Origin: Albula goreensis
Lineage: Eukaryota; Chordata; Actinopteri; Albuliformes; Albulidae
Assembly: GCA_022829145.1 (NCBI GenBank)
Contig: CM040765.1
Location: 17,389,792-17,453,791, forward strand
Reading direction: 5' to 3'
Length of the DNA: 64,000 nt
Shown: positions 22,563 through 34,600 of the stretch, piece after piece
How the letters are laid out: each line of letters opens with the position of its first letter
How positions within the stretch are numbered: position 1 is the stretch's first letter
Notes under the pieces: generated by a model
Database searches by the model: none
What the model was told of the DNA's origin: nothing
What the model saw: the letters and a program-made list of their open reading frames with translations, nothing else
Program-made: the position numbers and the translations under genes

Positions 22563-23738
22563 CCTAATACGTAGTGTTCTAACGTGTGTTTAGTCATGAA
22601 AGGAAATGACAAGTCAGTAGAACTGCAGAAGTAAACCTCCATGAAGGGAGGAGCACGTGCCGGGTCTCACCTCGGGCTGCCGCTGTCTGTGCAGGTAAAT
22701 CAGTGTTTAGATTTCTGTTCACAGCTTTACAGTAAAACAGAAAAGCAACGAACTGACACCTTCACGTAGACTGTGAGGCACAAGGTCACACCCCCTTCTT
22801 CCCTCAAACTGACTGTGTATAGGAGCATTTAAAACTGTAATGGGTTTCCTGTTAAAATGTAGCCAAAATGTGATTGTAAATGGTAGCTTGGGGTCACTAG
22901 GCTCATATGGACCTATTCTAAAATATGAATCTTCTTGTACCCATGTGGGCACATGACCGAGTTTCTTCAATTAACAGTCAGGGGCACATATTAACTTTGG
23001 TAAAGATAAACTGTGTTCACACATTACTTTTGATAAAGGCTTATGGTGGAAACTTTATGTGCTGAGTGCTGGCTATAAGAGTTTAAAAAAAATGTAGTTC
23101 CCTTTTGGATATCTGATAACTATCTGTCCTGTCTACCTCAGCTCATGCTTCTATGGTTACTGTATCTATGGTTACTTCAGAGTGATAGCTATGTCGATGT
23201 CACGTTTCACTTAAGGTTTGAAAAGTAGAACAGCACTGGAACTATGTGAGATACTGTATTTTTACCTATTTTATTTTTATCTAGTTCATGAGGAAGTGTT
23301 TTTATTTTTTCTTGTTATTGTCAACTTTTCGTCATAAATGTTGAGTAAATTGTTACAATACCGTGGGAGCTGTCAACCGTCTGTGTAACTGTAGCTCAGC
23401 TGAAAAACAAGAGTGGTATGATGTTAAAGCTACTGAAGCAGGGCGGGCGTTCATTAAAACTTCTTTAACGACCAGCAAACAAAGGAGGTTCCTCGAAAAC
23501 TGGAAGAGATTTAACTTGAGATTTGGTTCTGAGAACCACATAATGAGAGCATTTCCCAGAGAGTGTTTGGACAATTCAGTACTTCTTGGCCAGAGAAAAT
23601 GTACACAAACTAACGTTAAAAAAAGACAAGGTGTTTAATGCGTGGAAAGTGCTTGTTTGGTAAAATGCAGGAAGCCTTCCTGACCAAGATCCTATCACAC
23701 AACAGCATGTTCTGGATTGTTTTCACACTTTTCAGTTA

Positions 23739-23744
23739 AATAAA
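23739..23744 (+). terminator. Candidate polyadenylation signal of crb2
   Basis: AATAAA in TTAAATAAAAGAC, about 2.1 kb after the crb2 stop. Position is plausible for a long 3'UTR, but nothing else proves its use. Confidence 0.35.
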
Positions 23745-24229
23745 AGACAAAGGTAAATTTACACGCCTGCCGTTGCCTCAAAAGAAGTGATATGAGCACT
23801 TGTAAATGCAATGCTTATGTTTTCCTGGATGGGATTTTCTCCCCGATAGTCCGGGTGGAATTAAGATGGAGGATAATCTTCTTAAAGACATGCTTCAACA
23901 TATTGGCAATTAAGCCCTTTTGTCCCTGACCAAGAACAGAGTAACAGAGTCTACATTTATTCATGTTGCACATCTTTTAGAAAGTCTTTGACAGATGTGG
24001 GTTTTATAAGAAACAGAAAAACTCCATACATTCAATTTACATGCAGGGAACCTGAAAAATGTACATTTAAACAATGTTTATCCAAACCTTCAGGAAGTGT
24101 GCTGGGAACCAAAAATGTTTGTTGGACAGTTTATAGCACAACAGTGCAGCCACTCTGATCTAATTGTAAACAGAGTTTTGGTAGCAGGTGGAGGGACACT
24201 AAGCGTGAACACACTTCTGAAAGTTCACA

Positions 24230-24235
24230 TTTATT
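24230..24235 (-). terminator. Candidate polyadenylation signal of dennd1a
   Basis: TTTATT on the plus strand, AATAAA on the minus strand, about 1.08 kb after the dennd1a stop. Tentative. Confidence 0.25.
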
Positions 24236-24506
24236 GGACATATTCTGGTGGAGAGGTAAACATTGCTGATGAACAATACTACAAACATATATTTGAGATA
24301 TTAAGAAACACTTCAAGTCTTTGGCAGCTTATAGATGTGGAAAAAACTGCAGATTCCATTCTTGCAATACATATGAGTCCATCACACTTCATGCAATTTG
24401 TTTCCAAAACACACATACTGTAATAGTGGTGGGTTATTGTGGTGTATTTTCAGTCAGCAACTACTGTAGGCCTTGGAAGTAAGATGTGTGGAGTGTTTTG
24501 CCAATC

Positions 24507-24576
24507 AATTACCAGGACTGGAGTTTAAACCTACAGACATTATAGTCCTCCAGGACTGGAGTTTAACCTGTGGTTC
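24507..24576 (-). repeat. Two copies of the 37-bp 'CTCCAGGACTGGAGTTTAA' unit
   Basis: 'ACCAGGACTGGAGTTTAAAC' and 'TCCAGGACTGGAGTTTAACC' about 37 bases apart, the same family and orientation as the array at 14.0 kb. Confidence 0.7.
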
Positions 24577-25309
24577 TAAAGGCAAGTGTCTGAAATAAAG
24601 GCTGAGCCTCTTCTGCCCTCTGCTGGTGCCAGGACAAACTGCAGCTCACATAAATACAAACCAATCCACAGCACTGATCTGAGATCTTTTTTTTCCTGGG
24701 AGAAGACTGTAGTTCCAGGCAGTTGGGAATAGAACACTGTAGTGAGGTTTGAAATTCAAATTCAAATTCTAATATGAAGACTGTTATGGCAGTGCTGATG
24801 CAGCAAACCCATATCCTTAACAAACTAAATGCATTCACTCATAAAACCAGCATTTTCAGTTTTTTGGCAATTAGTTTTACAAAGCAAAATTCCCTGTGAT
24901 CTTCAAGTTTGGCAAAATAAACTTTTTGACAGGTTTTTCATTCATAGAATGGATCACAGAATTGACTTGTCGATATGAGCTGAAGAAACCTGATCCTAGA
25001 ACATCACTCCTACTTATGTTTTATCACCGTTTATGAATACAATCCCTGGAGTGACTTCTGATTGCCTAAGCATGGTATCTACCATATTGCTTTGCACTGT
25101 GCTTGCCGTCCATGGTCCATAGACCAGATGACAGAAGGATGAATGGCAGTGATTTTAAACATTTTTGGGTGCAAATTCTTGCAACCTACTGGAACAAAAG
25201 CAGGGAGGATAAACAGTGTGTTTGAGTCTGTAATAAAGCTTGGCTCACTGACTTTTCCCAGAATGCCCCGGGCTGGTGTTTGTGACCCCCCATCCATGCA
25301 GGGCATGGG

Positions 25310-25840
25310 TCAGTCAAAAGTCTCCCATTGCCTGGTTTTGGGCGGAGCCGCCAGCTTGCTCAGGTCCAGCAGGTCCCCAAACGGGTCCCGGGTCTCTGGG
25401 GGTGCCCTGCTCTGGGGCGCCTTCGCCCGGATCAGCCCAGGGAAGGCGGAGCTCTGCAGGGGGAGGCCACTGTGTTTGAGAGGGGCTGAAGGTAAGCAGG
25501 GTTGGTGATTGTGGTTCAATGGTGCGAATGCGGCGGCGGCGGGGGTGAAAAGTCTCTGGGGCGGGCCAGGAGGGGTGTAGTTTCCATGGGGCCGTCCCAC
25601 TGGGATGTGGTTAGAGCTCTGAGCAAATGGAGGGACAGGAATGCGGGTGACTGTGAGAGGGCCCAGGGGTCTCGGGCACAAAGCAGGAGCAGTGGGCGCT
25701 GGGGGCGGAGCTTCTGTACCGGGTGCTCCACTTAGGGGGTCCAGCAAACTGAGCAGATCCGTGCTCCCGTTGCTAACGGCAACAGGATCGGTGATGTCAG
25801 CATTGGTGGGGAGTGGGAGCAAGTTGGGCCCCCCAGAAAC
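25310..25840 (-). CDS. dennd1a: dennd1a last coding exon: proline-rich adaptor-binding tail
   Basis: Acceptor CCTACCACAG (minus strand) and stop TGA at 25312-25310. The exon encodes [18 protein letters not shown], the clathrin-box-like LLSLLDPL, a Pro/Ala-rich spacer, then [10 protein letters not shown] and the final RQWETFD, aligning with the mammalian ARDPFEDLL and KQWETFE ends. Confidence 0.95.
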   Translation of the reverse strand, partial: VSGGPNLLPLPTNADITDPVAVSNGSTDLLSLLDPLSGAPGTEAPPPAPTAPALCPRPLGPLTVTRIPVPPFAQSSNHIPVGRPHGNYTPPGPPQRLFTPAAAAFAPLNHNHQPCLPSAPLKHSGLPLQSSAFPGLIRAKAPQSRAPPETRDPFGDLLDLSKLAAPPKTRQWETFD

Positions 25841-28800
25841 CTGTGGTAGGGACAGAGTCAAGAAAAGCCAACAAAATACAAGCAAATGTTTTTTCAAAAA
25901 CTTAAAACATTTTACCAGGCAGCTTAACATTTCATTGTCCTATTTCCTACCCTTTCATTTTCTAAACACAAGCAGGAATCAATTCAGTAAATGACCTGAA
26001 ATTCAGCTAATGAATGTAAAAATAGATTTTTAAATCAATTAATTGGTTTGGCATGCAGATAACCCCAGTCCTTTTTAAAATATTACAACCAATTAAATTG
26101 TTACTATACTGTATGTGCGAACAGTGACAACTCTGACCTGGTGTGTGGAGTTGGCCTGTGCCTCCACACTGCCCCCCACTGGCTGGATGTCCACCAGGCT
26201 CTTGGGCAGCAAGTTGACAGATGGGCTCTCTGGCTCCCCCTGCAGGCTCCAGAAGATATCACCTAGAAGGTCCACTCTCTGTGCCCTTTCCGTCATGTCG
26301 CTAGGTGGTGTCCTGGGGCTAGACTTCGCACCCTCATCCTCCTGGAGGTTCCTCACCCTGTACAAGCTCCGCCTCCTTCTGTGACCTGGAGGACACACAC
26401 ATGCCAGTTATTCTCTCTGTGATTGGATGAGTATGAATGGAGGGATGAGGGGGAGAGAGAGAAAGAGCCAGAGAGAGGGATGAGGGAAGAAAAACAGTGA
26501 GAGGGAGATGGAAACTTTGGGTAGGCGGAGAGAAGGAGATCAGGGTTCTTACTGCTCTGGGCCATTGCTCTCCTGCTCCATGTTTCTCTGGGGATTCTGC
26601 ACCAGCAGCTGAGGAGGGAGGGGGCGCTGGAGACCACAACACAACCCAGTCACACACACAACGTTCATCTACAAGCTCACTATTTCTTAGTATTTTTCAT
26701 AGTACAGGCTCCTAATTTAAAGCATCTGAATAATTCAAATGCTGTTTCAATGAAAATTGTCACTCTCACCAGAGTGGTGCACAGACACACTCATATCCTG
26801 CTCATCCCCTAAACTCAAACCCACCTGCCGAAACTGCTCTCTCATTGGCTGCTGCTGGTCACATGACTGTGAGTCCTTCCTGCTCTGTTGTTGGCTGTCT
26901 TTTGTTGTGGAGTAACCATTCTCCTGCAAGTCCTGATTGGATATAAAAGGTAATTCACTTTATTGCAAGCATGGCTTAGTGGAAGGTATGTGACAGGGTT
27001 AATTACATATTAACAGGGAACTGCAAAGGAAAGACTATACAAATCTGAGTGACCTTTTGTTTCAGTCGATTCTTCACTTCTTTGATCCCCATTCTTGCGT
27101 GATCCTTTGCCTGTGAAAAGAGTGCACAGGTGAGGTCATGCTTCCCTGCGACCAACCAAAGAGAAGCTGCTGGCATCAAATGATCATTAAAACACTGGAA
27201 ATCATGAACACATACAGCCACATAACATACATATGTCTCTGACAGGGTCAAAACAGAACTGGAGCTAAAATGATGACACTGCACACATATGTTACACAGT
27301 AGAAACAGGAAGTGGATGCAGTATGAGTGCAAAAACTGTTTATACCCCTTTTTCTTAACTTATTTTTGAAATCACTCCCTAAATGATCCACAACATGAGC
27401 CCCAGAATCCCCGCACTCACAAACTTGTAGACATTCTTCATGGCTGGGTTGGCCCTGGTTTTCACCGTGTTAAATATTGCACCTCCACCTTTCTGTGGGA
27501 CACAGAGGGAGGTTAGGGAAGTCAGAACAGGGAGGCGTGTCTGAAACACACCCTTCATTTGATTGGGCCCCTGAGCCAATGTGCCTGTGGGCGTTACCTT
27601 GACTGTGGAGAGCCATTGGTGGTAGCTTTTATCACTTCCTGTAGAGGGACAAATAACAGCATTTGTCATGAAATCATGTGACATGCATGTTCATTGAAGA
27701 CCAACTGGCACTCTTCAAAAGAGGAGGAAAAACACGGGACTCACCTGCGTACTCGCCAGCGTTTATCTCCTCCTCGAAGGCGTCACTGAAGCCTTTCCCA
27801 GAATTCAGCAGGTCCAAGCGGCCGTCTATGAACTGCAGGAACGCAGAGGTACAGAACAGCCATCCTCACCACTGATCACATGACCACACACTGGAGCGTC
27901 ATGCCATCTCCTGCTGAACTAAAAGTCCTGTGCAAGTGTGTGTGTGAGTGTCTGTGTTTGTGTGTGTGAGTGTGTGTGTGTGAATGTGTGTGTGAGTGCG
28001 TGTGTGTGAATGTGTGTGTGAGTGTCTGTGTTCGTGTGTGTGCATGTGTGTGCGAGTGTCTGTGTGTGTGTGTTTTGTGTTGTGTGCGAGTGTGAATGCG
28101 TGTGTGTTTGCGTGTGTGTGCATGTGTGTGCGTGTCTGTGTGAATGCGTGTGTTCGTAGTGTGTGTTTGTGTGTGTGCGTGTGCATGTGCGACTGTGAAT
28201 GCGTGTGTTCGTGTGTGTCTGTTCGTGTGTGAGTGTCTGTGCGTTTGTGTTTGTGTGTGTCGTATCGTACCTGTTTAAAAGCTGCAGCTGAATGGCGTTC
28301 TGCAGGAAGTGTCTCATGGTGCTGGAACGATGCGACACAAAGACCTCCTTGTCGAACGTGATCAGCTCCCCCTAAATAATGTATCCAGAAACACAGACAG
28401 GTCACAGACTGCCTGGCATGGGATCTCTCCAAAACCTGCAGGTGAGGCGTTTTAGAAAGCTTTGGCTGTGATGAGCAGAGAACATAAGAGCTCTCATCCC
28501 TCTTGCCACACAAAGGTAAGCTGGGTGTGTATTTGTGAGTTTGTATAACATTGGGGCTTGTGTGCTTCTTGTGTTTTGTGGATGCATTATTACACTTTAC
28601 AGAACCTTATTTATGGGATTTATTTTACATTTCATTGGTGATAAATAAGGATTTTATTTCTGAAACTGTGAACTTTCAAAATGTATGACAATTAAATTTT
28701 CAATGCTGTTGTCAAAAGAGCAGCCAGTGAAATCTATGATAGGATGATGAGAAGAACAAGCACTACCCTGTCAAACCACTAGGTGGCTCTGTTTTGCCAG

Positions 28801-30012
28801 GAACATGACAGCGTCTGAACACATTGGTTTATCTTGGACCTAAAGCTACTGCATCAGTTCTGCTATGGGCTTTGAGCAGCTGAGAACAATAGAGTACAAC
28901 TATAATATATGAATATAATATATGACTAGATGTATGAAAAAACGATTTATTTCTATTCTGCGTGGATTATGTATGCACAGCTTATTCAAGTCTCAGCCAA
29001 ACACTTAATAACAAACAGAAACTTTACTAGTACTACTACTACTACTAACAATAATAATAATAATTGAATAAAGTAGCAGCGGTATTAGTATTTATTATCA
29101 TCACTGTAATAGTACAGTAGTAACGGTAGTAGTGGTGATAACACTGAACAAAAGTAAATGCATACTGCTCAGAGTAAGCCTAATTTCCGGGATTCCCTCC
29201 TCTAAGTTTCATTTTTAAGAGAGAAACACACAAGTACGTGTTATTTTAAAGAGCAGCGCAGTCTGGCTACTCCAGACTCTTGAATGTGCTGTTTGTTTAG
29301 ATGTTGTAACGCACCGCTGACCCGGCTGACGTGTGGTCTAATCTGTCTGATCATGCCTAAAAAGGGCTAAAATCATTTTGCCGCAGAGTGGCGAGGTTTC
29401 AAAATCTGCCAGTAAAGTTGATCATTTAAGGGTGCACAGAGTAATGGCCGCTGACAGGCTGCGATGCGGTATGTCCTCAGGGCGACGCGGCTTAGGCATT
29501 TGGGGAACATTTCGGAATCTTGTGCCGGCGGGGAGATGTTTCTGTATTTCCAAACATAATTGTCAGTTCAAATACACATCTTTCTTTAGGTGGGATGGTT
29601 AAGAGGCTATTATCTCTCTCGGACAGAGTCGCACCTCGTCGTCTGTCGTTGCTGGCTGTCAGCGAGCCGGTTTTATTTGCGTAATTGGCTGTCAAACCCG
29701 GGGCTCACAGCAGCTTAGCGCTGTCGGCTTAAATCGCGTTAACGATGAAATGCTATCCACTCAAACGTCGATGTGCATGTGAAATCGTGATGCGTGGATA
29801 CACGGGCACGGCCGAGCGAGCGTTGCCGTTTCCTCATTCAAGTCCATTAACCCCGTAATGCTGCAGCGTTTGACGGCCAATTAATACAAGAGACTGGGGG
29901 GATGGGGTTACTCGTCATATAGCTGGGGATGGTGGGGTGCAGCTTCTACAGGAAAGACAACAGCAGGATCAGGCTCCTTTAGTACAGATTCACCTGTGTG
30001 TCTCTGCAGACT

Positions 30013-30056
<44 letters not shown>

Positions 30057-31624
30057 CCTTTGTTATTCTCTTCTGATATGATGCATTTTAAGTTTGTGTT
30101 CACATCATAGAGAGAAAAAAAATATCGTGAGAGCTCAAAAGATCAAGACAGACAGGGCACTATCGATCAAGGAAGAGAGTTTATAGACCAAGGGAGCGAT
30201 GAAGAGGGAGAGATGAAGAGAAAGCAGATTAAGCACCATCTGACAGCCTTTACTATCCATTATGAGTGAACAGGCAAAACAGATCCCAGATCAGTGCCGA
30301 CTCACTGGCTCCATGCGCAGGGCGCTCCTGTAGCTTCCGAAGAGTGCCGCCTGCGCTCCCAGGAAAGCCCGCGCCACGCCATCCCCCGTTGCCATGGATA
30401 CCTTCTTCAGTCTGCTCTTCAGGGATGACACCTGCATGTGACACCCCCAGGTCATTACATCATGCACACACAGGAAATGACATCATAAACAGACCACTGC
30501 ATCACAGACTAAATTTAACCTCTCCCTCTCTCCTTCCTCATTGTCTCTTTTCCTCCCTCTCTCTCTTGCTGCTCCCTGCTCCATTTCTTTACCACATCCC
30601 TCGCTTCCTGCCTTCTCCCTCCGCCACCTTTCTCTACTGTGTTGCTACAGCCAGACAGGGGCAGAAACCCATGCACTCATTACCTTAATTATTAAATATT
30701 AAACATTAAGCTTTACTCCGACTGAGAGTCCTTCTTCAATTTTTGTGTAATCAACTTGCAGAATTCAGCTTCCTTATTCATGATGTGTATACAAATAAAT
30801 TACTTAAGAAAGCCGACTCAAAAAACGTAAACGCTGACATTCAAGCAAATTTTTCTGCTGCAGGGGTCTGTATTAATATGGTGTTAACTACTGCTCTTAT
30901 TCTGCTGTCTTTGGGTTCATTACATCTTTATACATCCATTTTTGAGTCGCGCTAGTTTATCACACTCTCACATGCAGGATGTAAATATTGATGAGGGGCT
31001 GTTTAGGCAGCCAGGTGCCCCCTACCCCTCCTGCGTTTGATCTGCTGCTGTAGAGGATGGTCCTGCAGCAGCTGCTCTGGGGCAGGTCTGTGTGAACCCC
31101 CCCTCTCTCAGGCTCACCTCATTTGGCTCCATATGAACACTGTCAATCAGCCTCACCATGCTGTCACAGGGTGCTGGACTTTCAGGATGGTCGGTGCATT
31201 TAAATACGGTGTGAGTATACTGCTCTTATTTCCCTCTCTTTAGGCACAATGTTTTCACTGTTAGGTTTTCAGCTTTCGCACACTGTGTTCCAGATCTGGC
31301 TGGTTTCTCTCTGATCATGCCGATCGCTCTACGCACCGCGTCGTTGGGCAGACTCTGCAGATCGTCGTACGGCGTCTCCAGCGTGTTTGTGTCCACGTCG
31401 AAGATGACCACATCGTCCAGGACCATCTTCCTCACCTTCTGCACAGGTGTGACAATACCATTTTTATTCATCTCTATACACACTTCTGTACACTGTTTAA
31501 TGCCTCCTTCATCATGGTTTCATGGTTCGGCTCCTACCTCCATCAGGCTGGAGTGTACTCCAATGAGGTAAGGCATCGGTGCACTGTAACAGAGTGGCAC
31601 GATGTTAGCTGACAGCTCGTGGAT

Positions 31625-31685
<61 letters not shown>

Positions 31686-34600
31686 CACACACACACACAC
31701 ACGTACACACACACACACACATACACATAAACACGTACACACACTCTCACACACACACTCACACACTCACTCACACACACACACACACACGTCACACACA
31801 CTCTCACACACACACACACACACATAAACACGTACACACACACACACACACATACACACACACACACACAATGAAAAAGGCCATGGGGACTCATGCTCCA
31901 CTGCCCTGGGAGTCTGAACACAAAGCAGCAAAAGCAATCAAGCTTCTACTTCTCCAAGCTCTAAAACTATTATTACCAATGCAAAAGCCCAAACAATATC
32001 ACTTCCCATTTACAAAACACCTCCGAAAAACAGACGAAGGGGCATGCTGAAGCACGGTTGCTAAGAAACACAAACTCTGTCTAATATGATCACAGAGGGA
32101 ACGTTACTAATTCAAAAGACGCATAAGCTAACGGTACACCAGAAAGGCGGATCATTTGAAAAAACGATATGGAAATACTTATAACAATATAAAAAGAGAG
32201 GTGGAGTGAGAATATAATAATTAGCTTTGTGGCTCCACCCCTTTGCCTTAAACATCTAATTAACACAGAGGCAGTCGCTCTGCTGGGGGTGACAGCCACA
32301 ACCGATCGTCTGGTTTTTATTTAAACGTATGCAAACACATGCAAATGAGGGCCCGGTGGCTCCGTCAGGACAGGCTCAAACTGTCTGAGAATCACTCATT
32401 CATAAAAACAGCAGCGCGCGGACCGCTTCCGTTTCCACCCACTTGTTCCTCCCTGCCCCTCTCTGTGATTAATTAGCATAGCTGTGCTAATTCCAGGTTT
32501 CAGGGACTCTGGGGTTTTGTGAAAAGCTTGAGCAAAAAAAAATTCAAGATTAAAAAAGATTTGGGTAGTCTCTGGGGAGAATGAAGCCAAGACTTGCAAT
32601 GCAGTTATGAGTAATTTGAGAGCCATACGTAAATAAAAATTAAATCTTCATCTCTCTTTTTTAAAAAATAAAAAATAAAAAGCAATATCTGGCTCTGCTG
32701 GGACGCTGGTAGTTTTTTGTCAGGCAACAGGGCCATACATGCATGCGCTCTCGCTTTGGGCCATGAAACATTTTAAACTGAACCAGAAAAAAACTGAAGT
32801 AATACTGCCCACTCCAAGTGGCGGCAGAACAGGTGGGGTCCAATCAAAGTACAGGTGATGCAGACACCTGCCCATTGAAACAGGGCAGATGCTGTCCAAT
32901 CACAGTGGAGATACATTAGAGAACAGCCAATTACAGTATTCCATACTCACCAGCAGTAGTCAATGAGGTATTGAGGCAGGACTGGGATATAAACATGCTG
33001 CCAGTACATGGGATACAACATGGCCGCTGACCCATGGATGCAGGAGGTTAACTGAAAACCACACACACAAACACACACACAACCAAAAAAATCTTAGAAC
33101 ACATGAGTTGAATATCTGGTGTAAATATGGACTGTTTGGCAAAACATTTGGGGCCAGCTGACTCACTCCTACTGGAAAATTCATGTGCAACAATGGCTCA
33201 GAAGTTTAAAACTGACCCCCATCACATGACAGGGGTGCAGAAGAGAGAGTGGAGCTAACCGTCCATCACATGACAGGGGTGAGGCTTTACTCACAGTGCT
33301 GAGCCTGGAACAGCAGATGAGGATTCGGCGTTCAAACAGCATGCTGGCATACAGGTGGAGGATGTTATTGATATCACTGCTACGAAATACTCTTTCAGGC
33401 TCCTCTGTGAAAGACAGACAGACAGACAGACAGACAGACACACAGACAGAGAGAGAGAGATTTGCAGGTAAGAAAGGTGTCAGTGATAGGAAAGTTAAGC
33501 TTTAGATCCTTGACGAGACAGGAAAATGGGGGTACTCACGTTTTCAGGAATGCTCGGGAGTTTTTTGATGTCCGGCACAATGAAGTGGGAATGCTTAAAG
33601 GCAGAGGAGGCAGAGAGGAGAAGGTGTTGGTATTAACTGATTTGCATTCACTTTGGTGCAATAAAGTTTTAAATTTAACAACAACAACAATGATACTTTA
33701 GAGGCAACACACTGCTGAAAGTTACATGTTAAAGTCAGATAAATCCTCCCACAACCAAATAAGCAGGAGTGAGGGAGAGGAGGGGTAAAAAGAAAGGGAG
33801 GAAGAGAGATGGAGGGATGCAAAGAGGGAAGATGTATACAGGACTGAAAAATGGAAAACATGAAAAAGATGGAGGGATGGAGAGAGGGGAGGAGGGTGCG
33901 TGGGGACAGACTCACCACGCTGAGATGAACGGGCACCCTGGCTCAGGGATCGAGAGAGTGTACAACGTCTCCAACAGCTCCCTCTGCTGGTGAACCTGAC
34001 AGCACAAGCAAGCACACACATACAAACATGACTCAAACTAGTGACAACAAAATATGGGACGACAGGAATTCAGTTTCAATACAGTGTCACATATTCACTC
34101 ACATGTGCTAACAGTAGCTTACCTGTTCACTCACCTGGGCTAACAAGAGCACACCTGTTCACTCACCTGGGCTAACAGCAGCACACCTGTTCACTCACCT
34201 GGCTTTTGATGGAGTAATCTGAGAGGACATGGAGGAGCTTGTAGAACACTTCAAACCAGGGGAGGTAGCTGAGCAGGAGAGAAATGACATTCACTTTACA
34301 TGCTACAGCAGTCAGGACCAGGGGTGAGACACTATGTAAATAACACCGGTACAGTACAGGGTGATTCAATGATACAACTGACTGTATGAAGCAAAGACAG
34401 GGTAGAGAGAGAGGGAAAGAGGTATAGGAGGAGGGAAAGAAAAAAGAGGAGAGAGAGGAAGAGCGAGACAGAGGGGTGGAGAGTATGAGAAGAAAATCAT
34501 AAACAATTCATTCATTATGTACAGATTACTGAATCAATTGCTGCATTTGGTAAGGTAATGCCATTTGTTTTACAAAATAATCAAATCACAAGTTCAGTAT

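Larger units (their letters stand above)
21601..25309. other. crb2 3'UTR and gap between convergent crb2 and dennd1a
   Basis: No supported coding exon. Open frames of 92 and 108 residues at 23.4 and 24.1 kb begin at GTG rather than ATG, are not flanked by convincing splice sites and match no family I know. The left part should be crb2 3'UTR (polyadenylation signal candidate at 23,739). The right part should be dennd1a 3'UTR read from the other strand. Confidence 0.6.

Noticed and set aside
23363-23638. 92-residue anonymous open frame in the crb2 3' region
   Set aside because: It starts at GTG, has no family and no conservation evidence; it is most likely UTR.
24097-24423. 108-residue anonymous open frame between crb2 and dennd1a
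   Set aside because: It starts at GTG, lies in probable 3'UTR of convergent genes, has no recognised domain and no splice context.
26379-26385. Alternative acceptor seven bases upstream for dennd1a exon 21
   Set aside because: With the exon 20 phase it leads to an early stop; the acceptor at 26,379 keeps the frame.
31619-32050. 143-residue open frame rich in His and Thr
   Set aside because: It is a translation of a (CA)n microsatellite, as are similar frames at 6.0, 8.1, 15.7, 28.0 and 38.9 kb.
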